Shown here: positions 31,695-41,400 of the stretch, piece by piece
Layout: the number at the start of each line of letters is the position of its first letter
Position numbering within the stretch: the first letter of the stretch is position 1
Assembly: GCA_029237695.1 (NCBI GenBank)
Contig: CM055265.1
Coordinates: 113,372,067-113,436,066 of the forward strand
Origin: Conchocele bisecta
Lineage: Eukaryota; Mollusca; Bivalvia; Lucinida; Thyasiridae
Length of the DNA: 64,000 bases
Reading direction: 5' to 3'
Translations under genes and position numbers: made by a program
Notes under the pieces: model-generated
The model's input: the letters and a program-made list of their open reading frames with translations, nothing else
Databases searched by the model: none
What the model was told of the DNA's origin: nothing

Positions 31695-31907
31695 ATGCAT
31701 AAGAACGGTGAATGCTCTATGTGTGGTGAACACTGTTACATAGAGTGTAGAAAATGCTATGCAGTGTTGGACACTCACGGGGAAGAACACAATTGTCCAG
31801 AGCTCGACGAAGGCTTTTTTGAAGAAGAGGACCTTAAAGACCTCGAAATTTGTGAGGCCTGTGAGTTAGTCGTCGACTATATGTGGGATAACCTATGCAC
31901 TGCATAG
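31695..31907 (+). CDS. Outer TIR gene, 70-aa Cys-rich acidic protein (right copy)
   Basis: MHKNGECSMCGEHC start, CxxC pairs, acidic FFEEEDLKDLE and a CEAC pair. Intact in both TIRs, which argues for function at the last replication. Start chosen by the TATA box as in the left copy. Family unknown; a zinc-binding regulator is a guess. Confidence 0.7.
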   Translation: MHKNGECSMCGEHCYIECRKCYAVLDTHGEEHNCPELDEGFFEEEDLKDLEICEACELVVDYMWDNLCTA

Positions 31908-31923
31908 TTTACTAAAAGACAAC

Positions 31924-31939
31924 AGCCCTTTTCAGGGTT
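31924..31939 (+). terminator. Histone-type 3' stem-loop after the outer TIR gene (right)
   Basis: AGCCCT-TTTC-AGGGTT starting 17 nt past the stop, with CAAGAAAAT at 31951-31959. The second base pair is G.U where SLBP prefers G-C, which weakens the case. Confidence 0.6.
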
Positions 31940-32250
31940 ATACACTTTCTCAAGAAAATGAATACCTTAACTTACATACATCGTATTGAATACAAAAACG
32001 ATTAATCTCAGGTTTGTACTATAGCGTAATACAAGAAGTTTACACCTGGATAAAATTCACGAATCTCCATCAAATGGTTCCGGTGGCACTATGGTACGGT
32101 TTTTTTTAGCCACTATAACGTAATACAAGAAGTTTCTCTACCCCGGATAAAATTCAAGAATCTCCATCAAAATGGTTCAGGGGTGGCACTATATGGTACG
32201 GTTTTTAGCCACTATAGTGTAATACAAGAAGTTTCCATCCCCAATAATGG

Positions 32251-32399
32251 GAGTAATAAGGGGTGGCACCTATGGTACGGTTTTTTAACTTGTGTTTTTT
32301 TCACAGACTTCTGGTAAGAATAATACTACTTCCGGTTTAAGAAGTCTATGGAAAAAGCACATGTTAAAAAACCGTACCATAGTGCCACCCATTACTACT
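32251..32399. repeat. Imperfect terminal palindrome of the right TIR
   Basis: Mirror image of 18876-19024 with the same nested arms (GGGGTGGCACCTATGGTACG and CCGTACCATAGTGCCACCC). Confidence 0.75.
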
Positions 32400-32405
32400 C
32401 GCGTT
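32400..32405. repeat. Target-site duplication, right copy (CGCGTT)
   Basis: Matches 18870-18875 exactly. Confidence 0.9.
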
Positions 32406-33068
32406 CCCATTAATTGCAATTGGACCGCAATCGGACTGCAATCATGTGACCGCGGTCCAAAGAGTTGGTTGCGGAATTGCAATACTTATAGCGCAGTTCG
32501 GGCTGCGCTCCGCTTTTAATTGCAATTTACGCTCCTTTAATTTTTTTGTTTCTGTAAACTGCGAAAGAATGACCGCTTTACGCTGCGCTCTGCGGTAAAA
32601 CCAGCGGACCGCTCTGCTTAACCAATGCGGCAATAAAATCGAAATAGTTGACAAACGTATCCGTGTTCCAATCCAAAATGTTATCCCATCTATCTAATTC
32701 AAAGTGACTACCCTAGAAAGTCAGCGGTATTTGTGATCTGTTTTTTTGGTGCGCAAATATAAATCGGCGGGTTATTGCGAGACAAACAGTGAAACATTGA
32801 CCTTGACAATTTCAACTTGGACAAAACAAAATGTCGTCACTCACTCACTGCCGTTCCGAATATCAAGAAACACATTAATAGACACCACCATGCTGACAAT
32901 ATATTTATTTTCATATAAAATCAAATGATAATGTGTGGTCTACGGTATAATATAGCAAAAACAAAGCATCAATTTTGCGTTTTGTTTACTTTTTTCGTCG
33001 GTATCAAATTACGTTTTCCTATTATGTTGACATTATTTCGACGCGATCCTATAGTCGACATGACAATT
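32406..33068. other. Right flank of the Polinton, no gene
   Basis: Holds recurring TTGCAATT words and GC-rich stretches (GCTGCGCTCCGC). No exon signal recognised. Confidence 0.5.
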
Positions 33069-33348
33069 TCTGAGATCAATACAACTTTTCATAATGTCTT
33101 TCAATTTCAAGCTGCAAGGAGATTGTGAATTGCATATTAACCATAATAACATGGTGAACATATTGATAATAATTTTAAAAGAAAAGCATATTTTAATTTT
33201 CGAAACCTGATCATAAAAAAAATAAAATATGCTTTTCTTTTAAAATTATTATCAATATGTTCACCATGTTATTATGGTTAATATGCAATTCACAATCTCC
33301 TTGCAGCTTGAAATTGAAAGACATTATGAAAAGTTGTATTGATCTCAG
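33069..33348. mobile_element. Long palindromic MITE
   Basis: TCTGAGATCAATACAACTTT on the left is mirrored at about 33329-33348; the arms are about 130 bp, nearly perfect, with a short centre at about 33205. No internal coding. Confidence 0.85.
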
Positions 33349-33524
33349 AATACAGATCTGGTTATTAAAAATTTATTTTGGAATTAGATTTATATTACTG
33401 CAAACGTTCTGTTCTGGCTGTTGATTTCTATTGGCCCGATTCAAATTTTGTGAAGATAATATTTATTCCGGTGATAGCCATTTCTTTAAAATAAAACGGT
33501 TTACTTGTGTCACAGAGTGAGAAA

Positions 33525-33620
33525 GATAAATAACGGCCCGGAATCGAACCAGGGACCTCATGTTTACCGTACCATGCCCATGACTCTACCGAGCAAGCTA
33601 ACAAGGCACAGATCGTACAC
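33525..33620 (-). mobile_element. tRNA-derived SINE fragment
   Basis: On the minus strand an A-box-like GCTCGGTAGAG and a B box GGTTCGATTCC are spaced as in a tRNA, but the cloverleaf is not complete and CCA-side pairing is lacking. Confidence 0.6.
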
Positions 33621-34084
33621 ACTTCATCCCCATGGTCAGTTGCGTACTGTGACATTCTTCGTCCAAATTGAAATTCGTCCTCGAATTCTATGTGTAATTT
33701 TTGTCTCCGAATTCCATATGTTTGGGTACAATTTGGGAGTATTTATCAGTCGCGGTCCTTTGTTGGGCAACAGAATACTCAATTATCGTCCGTACCCAGA
33801 GTTCCGGTGCTCCATAGGTTTTTCCTGCAGAGTACCGAATCGGATCTCATTCGCGCTTTAGCTGTTAATTGTGACATATTTTTCTGTACTATTACACAGA
33901 AATGAATAAGTATAATACTGACATTTCTTTCAATTGAAAAATACAGAAAATATGTCGCAATTAACAGTTGAAGTGCAAATCAGATGTGATTTGGTACTTT
34001 GCAGGGGAAACCTACGTAGAGCACCATTATAAACTCTCGGTACGGACAATGCGGGAGTATCTGCAGAGTTACTTCCCGCAACTA

Positions 34085-34205
34085 CGTTGGGCGCTAAATG
34101 TACACAGGGTGAGAAAGATGTGCACCAGCCCGGAATCGAACCGGGGATCTCTGGTTTACCACACCATTGCTCTACCTGCTGAGCAAACCGGGCACAAATA
34201 CACAC
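34085..34205 (-). mobile_element. tRNA-derived SINE fragment
   Basis: Minus-strand A box GCAGGTAGAGCA and B box GGTTCGATTCC; related to the copy at 33525-33620. Confidence 0.6.
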
Positions 34206-34544
34206 TTATTCACCATAGTGATCACTTCATTCAACCAAAAATTCACAAGCTTGAAGTTATGCCAAATTATTACAGTCAACGTCACAGATTATGCTCTTGG
34301 CGACATTAGCGGACACAAATTGTTCATCAATTTTGATCAAATAAACAACGGAATCTGACAGATAACACTACGACGGCGCATGGAAACATCATTATTCTGG
34401 TACTTGGAATCAAAATGGTGGATATTAAGATCAATATGTGAGGCGCTGACGGAACCTTTAACATTTTTTATCACGATAGCAGCTACAGGGATTGTTGGAC
34501 GCATTTATTTAGAGAAACAAGTGATTACAATGGATTGGATAATA
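34206..34544. other. Unassigned sequence up to the gap
   Basis: An open frame from 34380 (METSLFWYLESKWW...) runs into the gap. It shows no family mark and no supporting splice site, so it is not called. Confidence 0.4.
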
Positions 34545-35044
34545 NNNNNNNNNNNNNNNNNNNNNNNNNNNNNNNNNNNNNNNNNNNNNNNNNNNNNNNN
34601 NNNNNNNNNNNNNNNNNNNNNNNNNNNNNNNNNNNNNNNNNNNNNNNNNNNNNNNNNNNNNNNNNNNNNNNNNNNNNNNNNNNNNNNNNNNNNNNNNNNN
34701 NNNNNNNNNNNNNNNNNNNNNNNNNNNNNNNNNNNNNNNNNNNNNNNNNNNNNNNNNNNNNNNNNNNNNNNNNNNNNNNNNNNNNNNNNNNNNNNNNNNN
34801 NNNNNNNNNNNNNNNNNNNNNNNNNNNNNNNNNNNNNNNNNNNNNNNNNNNNNNNNNNNNNNNNNNNNNNNNNNNNNNNNNNNNNNNNNNNNNNNNNNNN
34901 NNNNNNNNNNNNNNNNNNNNNNNNNNNNNNNNNNNNNNNNNNNNNNNNNNNNNNNNNNNNNNNNNNNNNNNNNNNNNNNNNNNNNNNNNNNNNNNNNNNN
35001 NNNNNNNNNNNNNNNNNNNNNNNNNNNNNNNNNNNNNNNNNNNN
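34545..35044. other. Assembly gap (500 N)
   Basis: Placeholder of unknown true size, only 250 bp before the first visible helicase exon. It may hide upstream exons, including the Walker A motif. Confidence 0.99.
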
Positions 35045-35059
35045 CCATTCACCAAGGAA

Positions 35060-35250
35060 TGGGTCGTGCCCTAGGGATTAGAATACCTGACTTCCAATCC
35101 GGAGGTTGTGGGTTCAAACCACGCCTAGGGCATAACAAATACTTTCATAGTATTTCCATCCATTTGGTCTGTCGGATGAGACTGTAAACTGTGGTCCCGT
35201 CTCTATAACCTAAACCAAGCTGCTGGTGGGACGTTAAACACTTTTCAACA
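35060..35250 (+). mobile_element. tRNA-derived SINE
   Basis: B box GGTTCAAACC at about 35112, A-box-like GCCCTAGGGATTAGAATACC, then the body GTATTTCCATCC, GGTCTGTCGGATGAGACTG. Other copies at 40107-41385 (interrupted), 48322-48510 and 50108-50280. Confidence 0.75.
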
Positions 35251-35297
35251 TTTTTTCACCAATTCACCAACCCACTCACCTACCACTTTCTCTGCAG

Positions 35298-35477
35298 TCG
35301 CGAATGCCAAAGGACCCTGCGCGACGGCGGCGATGTGAGCACGACCTGATCTGCAACTCGCACGTGATCGCGGGCACCCTGAGCAGTATCGGGGCGCGGG
35401 TCCTCCAGAACTACTTCAGCCGGCGCGGCAAGGAGAACCGACGACAACAGGGCTTTGACTGTGTCATCATAGATGAG
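35298..35477 (+). CDS. SETX: SETX-like exon with motif Ib and first half of motif II
   Basis: TCTCTGCAG acceptor, GAG|GTATTT donor; 180 nt, phase 0/0. Encodes NSHVIAGTLSSIGARVL and ends in DCVIIDE. Markedly GC-rich for this window. Confidence 0.85.
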
Positions 35478-38400
35478 GTATTTATCCTGGGGTAACCGTT
35501 CCGTCCCTAATTGCCTAGCGTAGACTGGTTCATGGTAAATGTTGGACTAGTTTGTTATAAATCATATATGGCTGTGACTGGAGAAATGGGGGATTGTGGG
35601 TTTTGCTACCAGTGTAGATCCAGATCATCCTGTGCATCCGCACAGTCTGATCAGGATCTGCACTGTTCGCCATTCCATCAATGAAGCACCCACCTATCAT
35701 GCGTCAAACAAGCAAATATCAATTGTTATCAGACTACAGGAGTGTGCTATTTGATCAGGAGCTACACTGGTCACAAATCCCACAAGCCACATTTCTCGGG
35801 CCACAGCCACATATTAGGAATAGCTTATAAAAAAGTCTGCAAAATACTGACAAATACTGTAGATTTGGATGAGACGGCTCGTTCTGAGCCGTCTCATCTG
35901 GATTGGATCTACAGTGTTTGCAATGCTGACATTATTGCCCGTAGGGTTGAAAGACTTAAGGTGAAATTAACGCCCATAGGGATGTGACTGTGTTGTCATA
36001 GATGAGGTATTTATCCCGGGCTAACATGTGAAACCAGCTCCAATCATTTGAATCCAGTTGTAACCATTGTAAGAGTTGTAAGATTTGTGCTAATTATGTT
36101 ACTTTTAGAGGGTGGGGCTAACCGTCAAACACTATTAAACATTTTTAATCTTTATTTTATTTTACAACGATTACAAACAACCGTGAGAGCACTTATACAA
36201 ATTCTTTCGTTGGCTTAAGGGTGTTGCTTAATGTGGGAGGATACCGGAGTACCCGGAGGAGCCCACTTGTGCGGTCTGGCATCCCCCATACTATTATACG
36301 AGAATCGACCCCGTTAACCCGGCCAGAACTGATGTTAGCTGTTGACAGGCCGTTAAACACTATCAAACAGAGCTCCAGATAAGTTTTGTGTCTAAAGGGT
36401 ATTATACCTCCATATTTCAAATGCAATGCGTATTTTACTTTTACATTGTATTTTAGATTTTCTTCCTAATTAAATAGGGAACAAATGATAAAAAATAAAA
36501 CAAATTTAAAAATTCACTTATTTGAGCTGCAAAAAGCAAACACTGTTTCGTTTTTGCAGCTCAACTAAGTAAATTTCAACTTCATTACTGTATTTTTGCT
36601 ACTCAATTTGCGTATTTTCACATTGCTGTAAGTATGATAATACGTTTGATAATCAATTCTTATTGTGATAAAATAAGTGCGTAAAATACGCCAATACTCA
36701 CCTTATCTGGAGCTCTGATTCAATAAATACACTACTAACCCAATACTAATCAACCATCCTTGACTTGCAGGCGACCCAGGCTGTTGAGTTGGACACTCTG
36801 ATTCCCCTGCAGTACGGCTCGACCAAGATGATCTTGGTTGGTGACCCCGAGCAGCTGCCACCCACCGTCATATCCCCGGTAATATGTCCCTCTATAGCGG
36901 CGGCAAATGTTTCACGTTGAAAAAACGTCGAAACTTGATATATGTGACCATTTGGAACACAATCATACTGCCATTAACATGACCTTCACCTTGACCTTTT
37001 TACCTCACATTTTTGCGTAAACACTTAGCCATTTGTTTGCGTCTAAAAGTTTGTACAGGCTTCTTAATCATGGTATAACTTTAATATTACTTGACGGATT
37101 GCTTTAATATTTGGACACTTGATACATGTGAGCATTTGGAACACACTCATGCTGCCATTAACATTTTTATCTTCACATGTTTGCGGAAACACTTAGGCAT
37201 TTTTTTGCGTCAAAAAGTTTATACAAGTTTCTTGATCATGATATAACTTTAATATTACTTGACAGATTGCTTCAATATTTGCACATTTGATACAGGTGAG
37301 CGTTTGGAACAAACTCATGCCCCCAAAAAGTTTGTACAAGTTTCTTAATCATGATATAACTTTAATAATAATTAACGGATTGCTTCAATATTTGGACACT
37401 TGATACATGTAGGCATTCGGAACACCCTCATGCCGCCATTACACGACCTTGACCTTTTTTTACCTTAACAATTTTGCGGAAACACTTGGCCATTGTTTTA
37501 CGTCAAATAGTTTGTACAAGTTTCTTCATCATGATATAACTTTAATATTACTTAACAGATTGCTTCAATATTTGGACACTTGATCTATGTGAGCATTTAG
37601 AACACACTCATGCCCCCACTCAACCTTGATCTTTTTTTGTGTGTTTTAAACATGCACTTCTCTGACGGTTTTTGTGATGCTTACTTTAGCACATGCCCAT
37701 GATCATGTGACGGTCAAATGCCTCGGCAGGCGTGACACCGCTTCCGTGGCGGAATTTTTGTCATTAGTCAGTAACATATGTTGATGGGACTGGAGAAATG
37801 TTGTTTATGGGTTTTGCGACCAGTGTAGATCCAGATCAGCCTGTGCATCCGCACAGTCTGACCAGGATCTACACTGTTCGACATTCCATCAATGAAACTC
37901 CCACCGTGCTTCTAACAAGCAATATAGATCTTTATCAGACTACAGGTGTTTGTTTATGTTTGATAAAGAGCTACAAACTGGTCGCAGATCCCATAAGCCC
38001 CATTTCTCCAGTCACAGCCACATATAATTCTCCAATACAGGTGGCGCTGGAAAACAAATTGAACCTATCGTTGTTTGAGCGACTGGACAACCATTTCCGG
38101 TACAGCGAGCGGAACCCAGTCATTCTCCTGGACACACAGTATAGGATGGACGCCGATATCTGCTCCTTCCCCAACAACTATATCTATGACGGCAAACTGA
38201 AAACAGACGAGTAAGTAGCACATAGATTACCATCTCATCCCCGGCATTCGTGGATATTTATAGCTAGATGAGACATGCCATGCAATGTTGTACCTAAGAA
38301 CATGTGCGATACCTTATGAAATGTTTTTACAGAAAATGTGATATTTTCTGTAAATGACGTCGAAAAATGGCGAAATTTTCATAGCAAATGCGGAATACTA

Positions 38401-41400
38401 TTCAGCAATTGCTATAATTTTGTTATCTTTCGACATCATTTACGGAAAATAGTGTAAATTTTGTAAACATTTTTCATGAGAAAATGTTATAGGAATGAAT
38501 GGCCTTTTTGTGGAATTTATCGGGTTATAAACTTGGAAAAGTCGCGGGAATACTGGACGAAGGCCAGAAGGCCTCGTCCAGTATTCCCGCGACTTTTCCA
38601 AGTTTATATCCCCGATAAATTCCACAAAAAGGCCATTCTAATGCACCGAAACTAGAAAGCACGCATCTGATTGGTCAATTGAAATCAGAGCCTATAAAAT
38701 ATGAAATCACAGCATATAAAATTTCCGTTTTACCAGCCTGTGTTTTACAACTTGACATATTTATGTAACCCTACGCGCTTTTGTAAACAATGGCCAGCGC
38801 GGCGGGGAATGCAAATATTTCCAAATTAATTTCGGTACATTTTCGGTTATCCATTCGGCCATATTGACATGTACAACCCAAAGCGGAAAAGAGAATCTAC
38901 CAACGGCTGACAAACGTGGCTTCAGTGTGGTGGCCCTTCAACAAATTCCTAAAAATATTACCCCACCCGCCCAAAATGCAGAAGAATTTAATAAAGTGCT
39001 CAAATGCAAACTCAATATGCCAGTACCAGCCTATAACTTTACGAATTCCAATGTGCACATACATGACTATACATTATAAACTGTATTACAGATGGGTATT
39101 CACCTGAATTAGGCGTAAATCCAGGGAAATCCTAGGCCTGTTGACACAAGTTGTTGCTGACATTTCCTTTGTAAAATCACACGAACCCAATGCAGAATTG
39201 TTGGCATTTCTTTAATAAAAGCAAATAACTGTTGCAACTACACATACAAAAGCAATACAATAGTTAATATAAACATTACAGTTGAATAAATGTATAGATG
39301 TCTTAGAAAAAGTCCCGTTAATCTCTATTTGAAATGGGAATATTCTTCGGCTGAGTTAAATTTCTTCAAATTCATTTGGTGTGAGGCGGTTATCGATATG
39401 ACGACAACAACCTGCTGACGTAATGAAAAAGATCACTGTTCGTGATATGCTACGACGTTTATAGAAAGCGGTGAGCACACTAGGTGCATTAGAATGGGGA
39501 TAACCATGCTAACGCGTCGCCGTAAAACTGATTCACAGACCATAAAACCTCCCACATACCGCTCCAAATCGAAAAACAAAGCATGGTTATCCCCTAATTC
39601 ATTCCTTATAATTCCAGCATTTGAAATAAATTCATCAAGAAAATGTGTTTATTTTCCATTTCTTAAGAATTATTTTAACTGCGCCTCACGGTTACGAAAG
39701 TAGTTTGGCGTGGGAGTTTACTGGGATATAAATTTTGGACAGAGACTTGCTACGGGCCAATCAAATGTTAGGGAATTGTGTAAATATTTTTGTGCTGGAA
39801 TTATTCTTAGGTACAAAATCGTATGGCGTGTCTCATATAATGTTGTCATAGTAACATCTAGTGCAGTAAGTAGTAAATAGATTACCGTCCATCCCGGCAT
39901 TCGTTGATATTTATAGATATATAATGTTGTCATAGTAACCGCTAGTGCAGTAAGTAGTAAATAGATTACCGTCCATCCCGGGATTCGTGGATATTTATAG
40001 ATATATAATGTTGTCATAGTAACCTCTAGTCCAGTAAGTAGTAAATAGATTACCGTCCATCCCGGCATTCGTGGATGTTTATAGCAACATAATGTTGTCA
40101 TGATAACCGTGGTCTAGGGGATATGACATTGGACTTCAGTACCAGAGTTTGTGAGTTCAATCCTCACACTAGGCATGAAAAATACGTACATACTACAGTG
40201 CAGTCTGCGTTTTTGTTCCACCGTAGACAACCCTTGCAAACTCAACGCGAACGCAACGCGAACGCAACGCGAACGCAACGGTTTGCTGTAGCGTTGTATA
40301 CGTTGTTTAAACATATATTTATACGTTGTTTAAACGTATAATACGGTTCGTACACGTGTAATACACATTGTCAAACCGTTTAGTTTAAAAGCGTTGTATA
40401 CGTTGTTTAAACGTATAATACGGTTCGTACACATGTAATACACATTGTCAAACCGTTTAGTTTTAAAGCGTGTAATACGTTTAGCTTCAAGGCGTATAAC
40501 ACGCTTTGGCGTATACATATGTAGCGAGGTGAAAGCGTTGAAACGTGTACAATGCTTTACCTGGAAGCGTGTAGCTATATGAAAGCGTTGAAACGTGTAC
40601 AACGGTTACACGTTTTAACGCGAATACCTGTTCGGTCCCGATCGCTTCAAGGCGGCCTTGTTTCGTCCCTTTTAAAATATCGCGAATACATGTACCTGTT
40701 CGGCCCGGATCGTTTAGAACAAGAGACGCGATTGACAGAATTTATAAACAATAAATACTCCTTTGAACACGTAGCGAATCACTTTAATATCCAACCGTAT
40801 TCATCAAATAAAACTTTTTTGAAATAGATAGAGAAAGACACCGCATACTCTAGAAGTATATACACACACGAAGAATTATCTGAGCATGCGCATTCTACGC
40901 GATACACGGTTGGCATACCAAAACGTGTAATGCGTTAAAACCCGTGGAAACGTGTTATACGTATAACACGGTTTCATCTGTACGGTGCTGTGTACATGTA
41001 GAAGCGTGTAACCGTTCATCAAAGAAAACTTTAAACCGTTTAAACGGTTTACCTTAGCGTTGTATACGTTCACAACCGTTGTATATGTTTACAACCGTTG
41101 TATACGTTTACAACCGTTGTACACGGATTACACGCTTTTGAAACTCAATGCGTTGAACACGGTTTGTTTGACTTTCGCGCATGCGCAAGAGTGGGGAAAC
41201 GCAACGCATGGCCGAAAACGTATTACACGTAGACAACACACGGTTTGAAACGCAACTAACGGAAACTCCACGGATACACAATGCACAACACTTTGTACAT
41301 GTATAAACCCGGAACATGTTGACAGAAACGACTGTATTTCTGTCAGCTGAGACTTTAAACGGTCGTCCCATCTCTATATGTGGCTGTGACTGGAGAAATG

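Larger units (their letters stand above)
18876..32399. mobile_element. Polinton/Maverick-class element, 13.5 kb, complete ends, defective interior
   Basis: It is bounded by a perfect 6-bp duplication, starts AGTAGTAATGG and ends with the inverse. Inverted repeats of about 2.18 kb enclose a broken protein-primed family B DNA polymerase, a small two-TM membrane protein, a capsid-like protein, a packaging-ATPase P-loop remnant and a CARD-RING gene. Polintons are virus-like self-synthesising elements that replicate with their own protein-primed polymerase and insert by an RVE integrase. I found no integrase, major capsid protein or maturation protease, so this copy is defective. At 13.5 kb it is somewhat short of the usual 15-20 kb, while the TIRs are unusually long. 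It sits between the first coding exon of the minus-strand gene and the helicase exons. Confidence 0.9.
30212..32399. repeat. Right terminal inverted repeat of the Polinton (about 2.19 kb)
   Basis: The inverted partner of 18876-21054. It opens GACTGTAAAAACGTG and ends CCATTACTACT at 32399. It has an extra run of A in the middle gene (about 31172-31179) that is absent from the left arm. Confidence 0.9.

Noticed and set aside
34380..34544. Upstream SETX-like exon at 34380
   Set aside because: No helicase motif and no splice sites could be seen before the gap.
35060..35135. Functional tRNA genes at the SINE heads (also 33525, 34085, 40107, 48322, 50108, 61240)
   Set aside because: A and B boxes occur, but stems do not pair as a cloverleaf, and SINE bodies follow.
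37798..38214. A single ORF covering MITE plus exon at 37798-38214
   Set aside because: The first 80 codons are MITE sequence; the real exon begins at the acceptor 38041.
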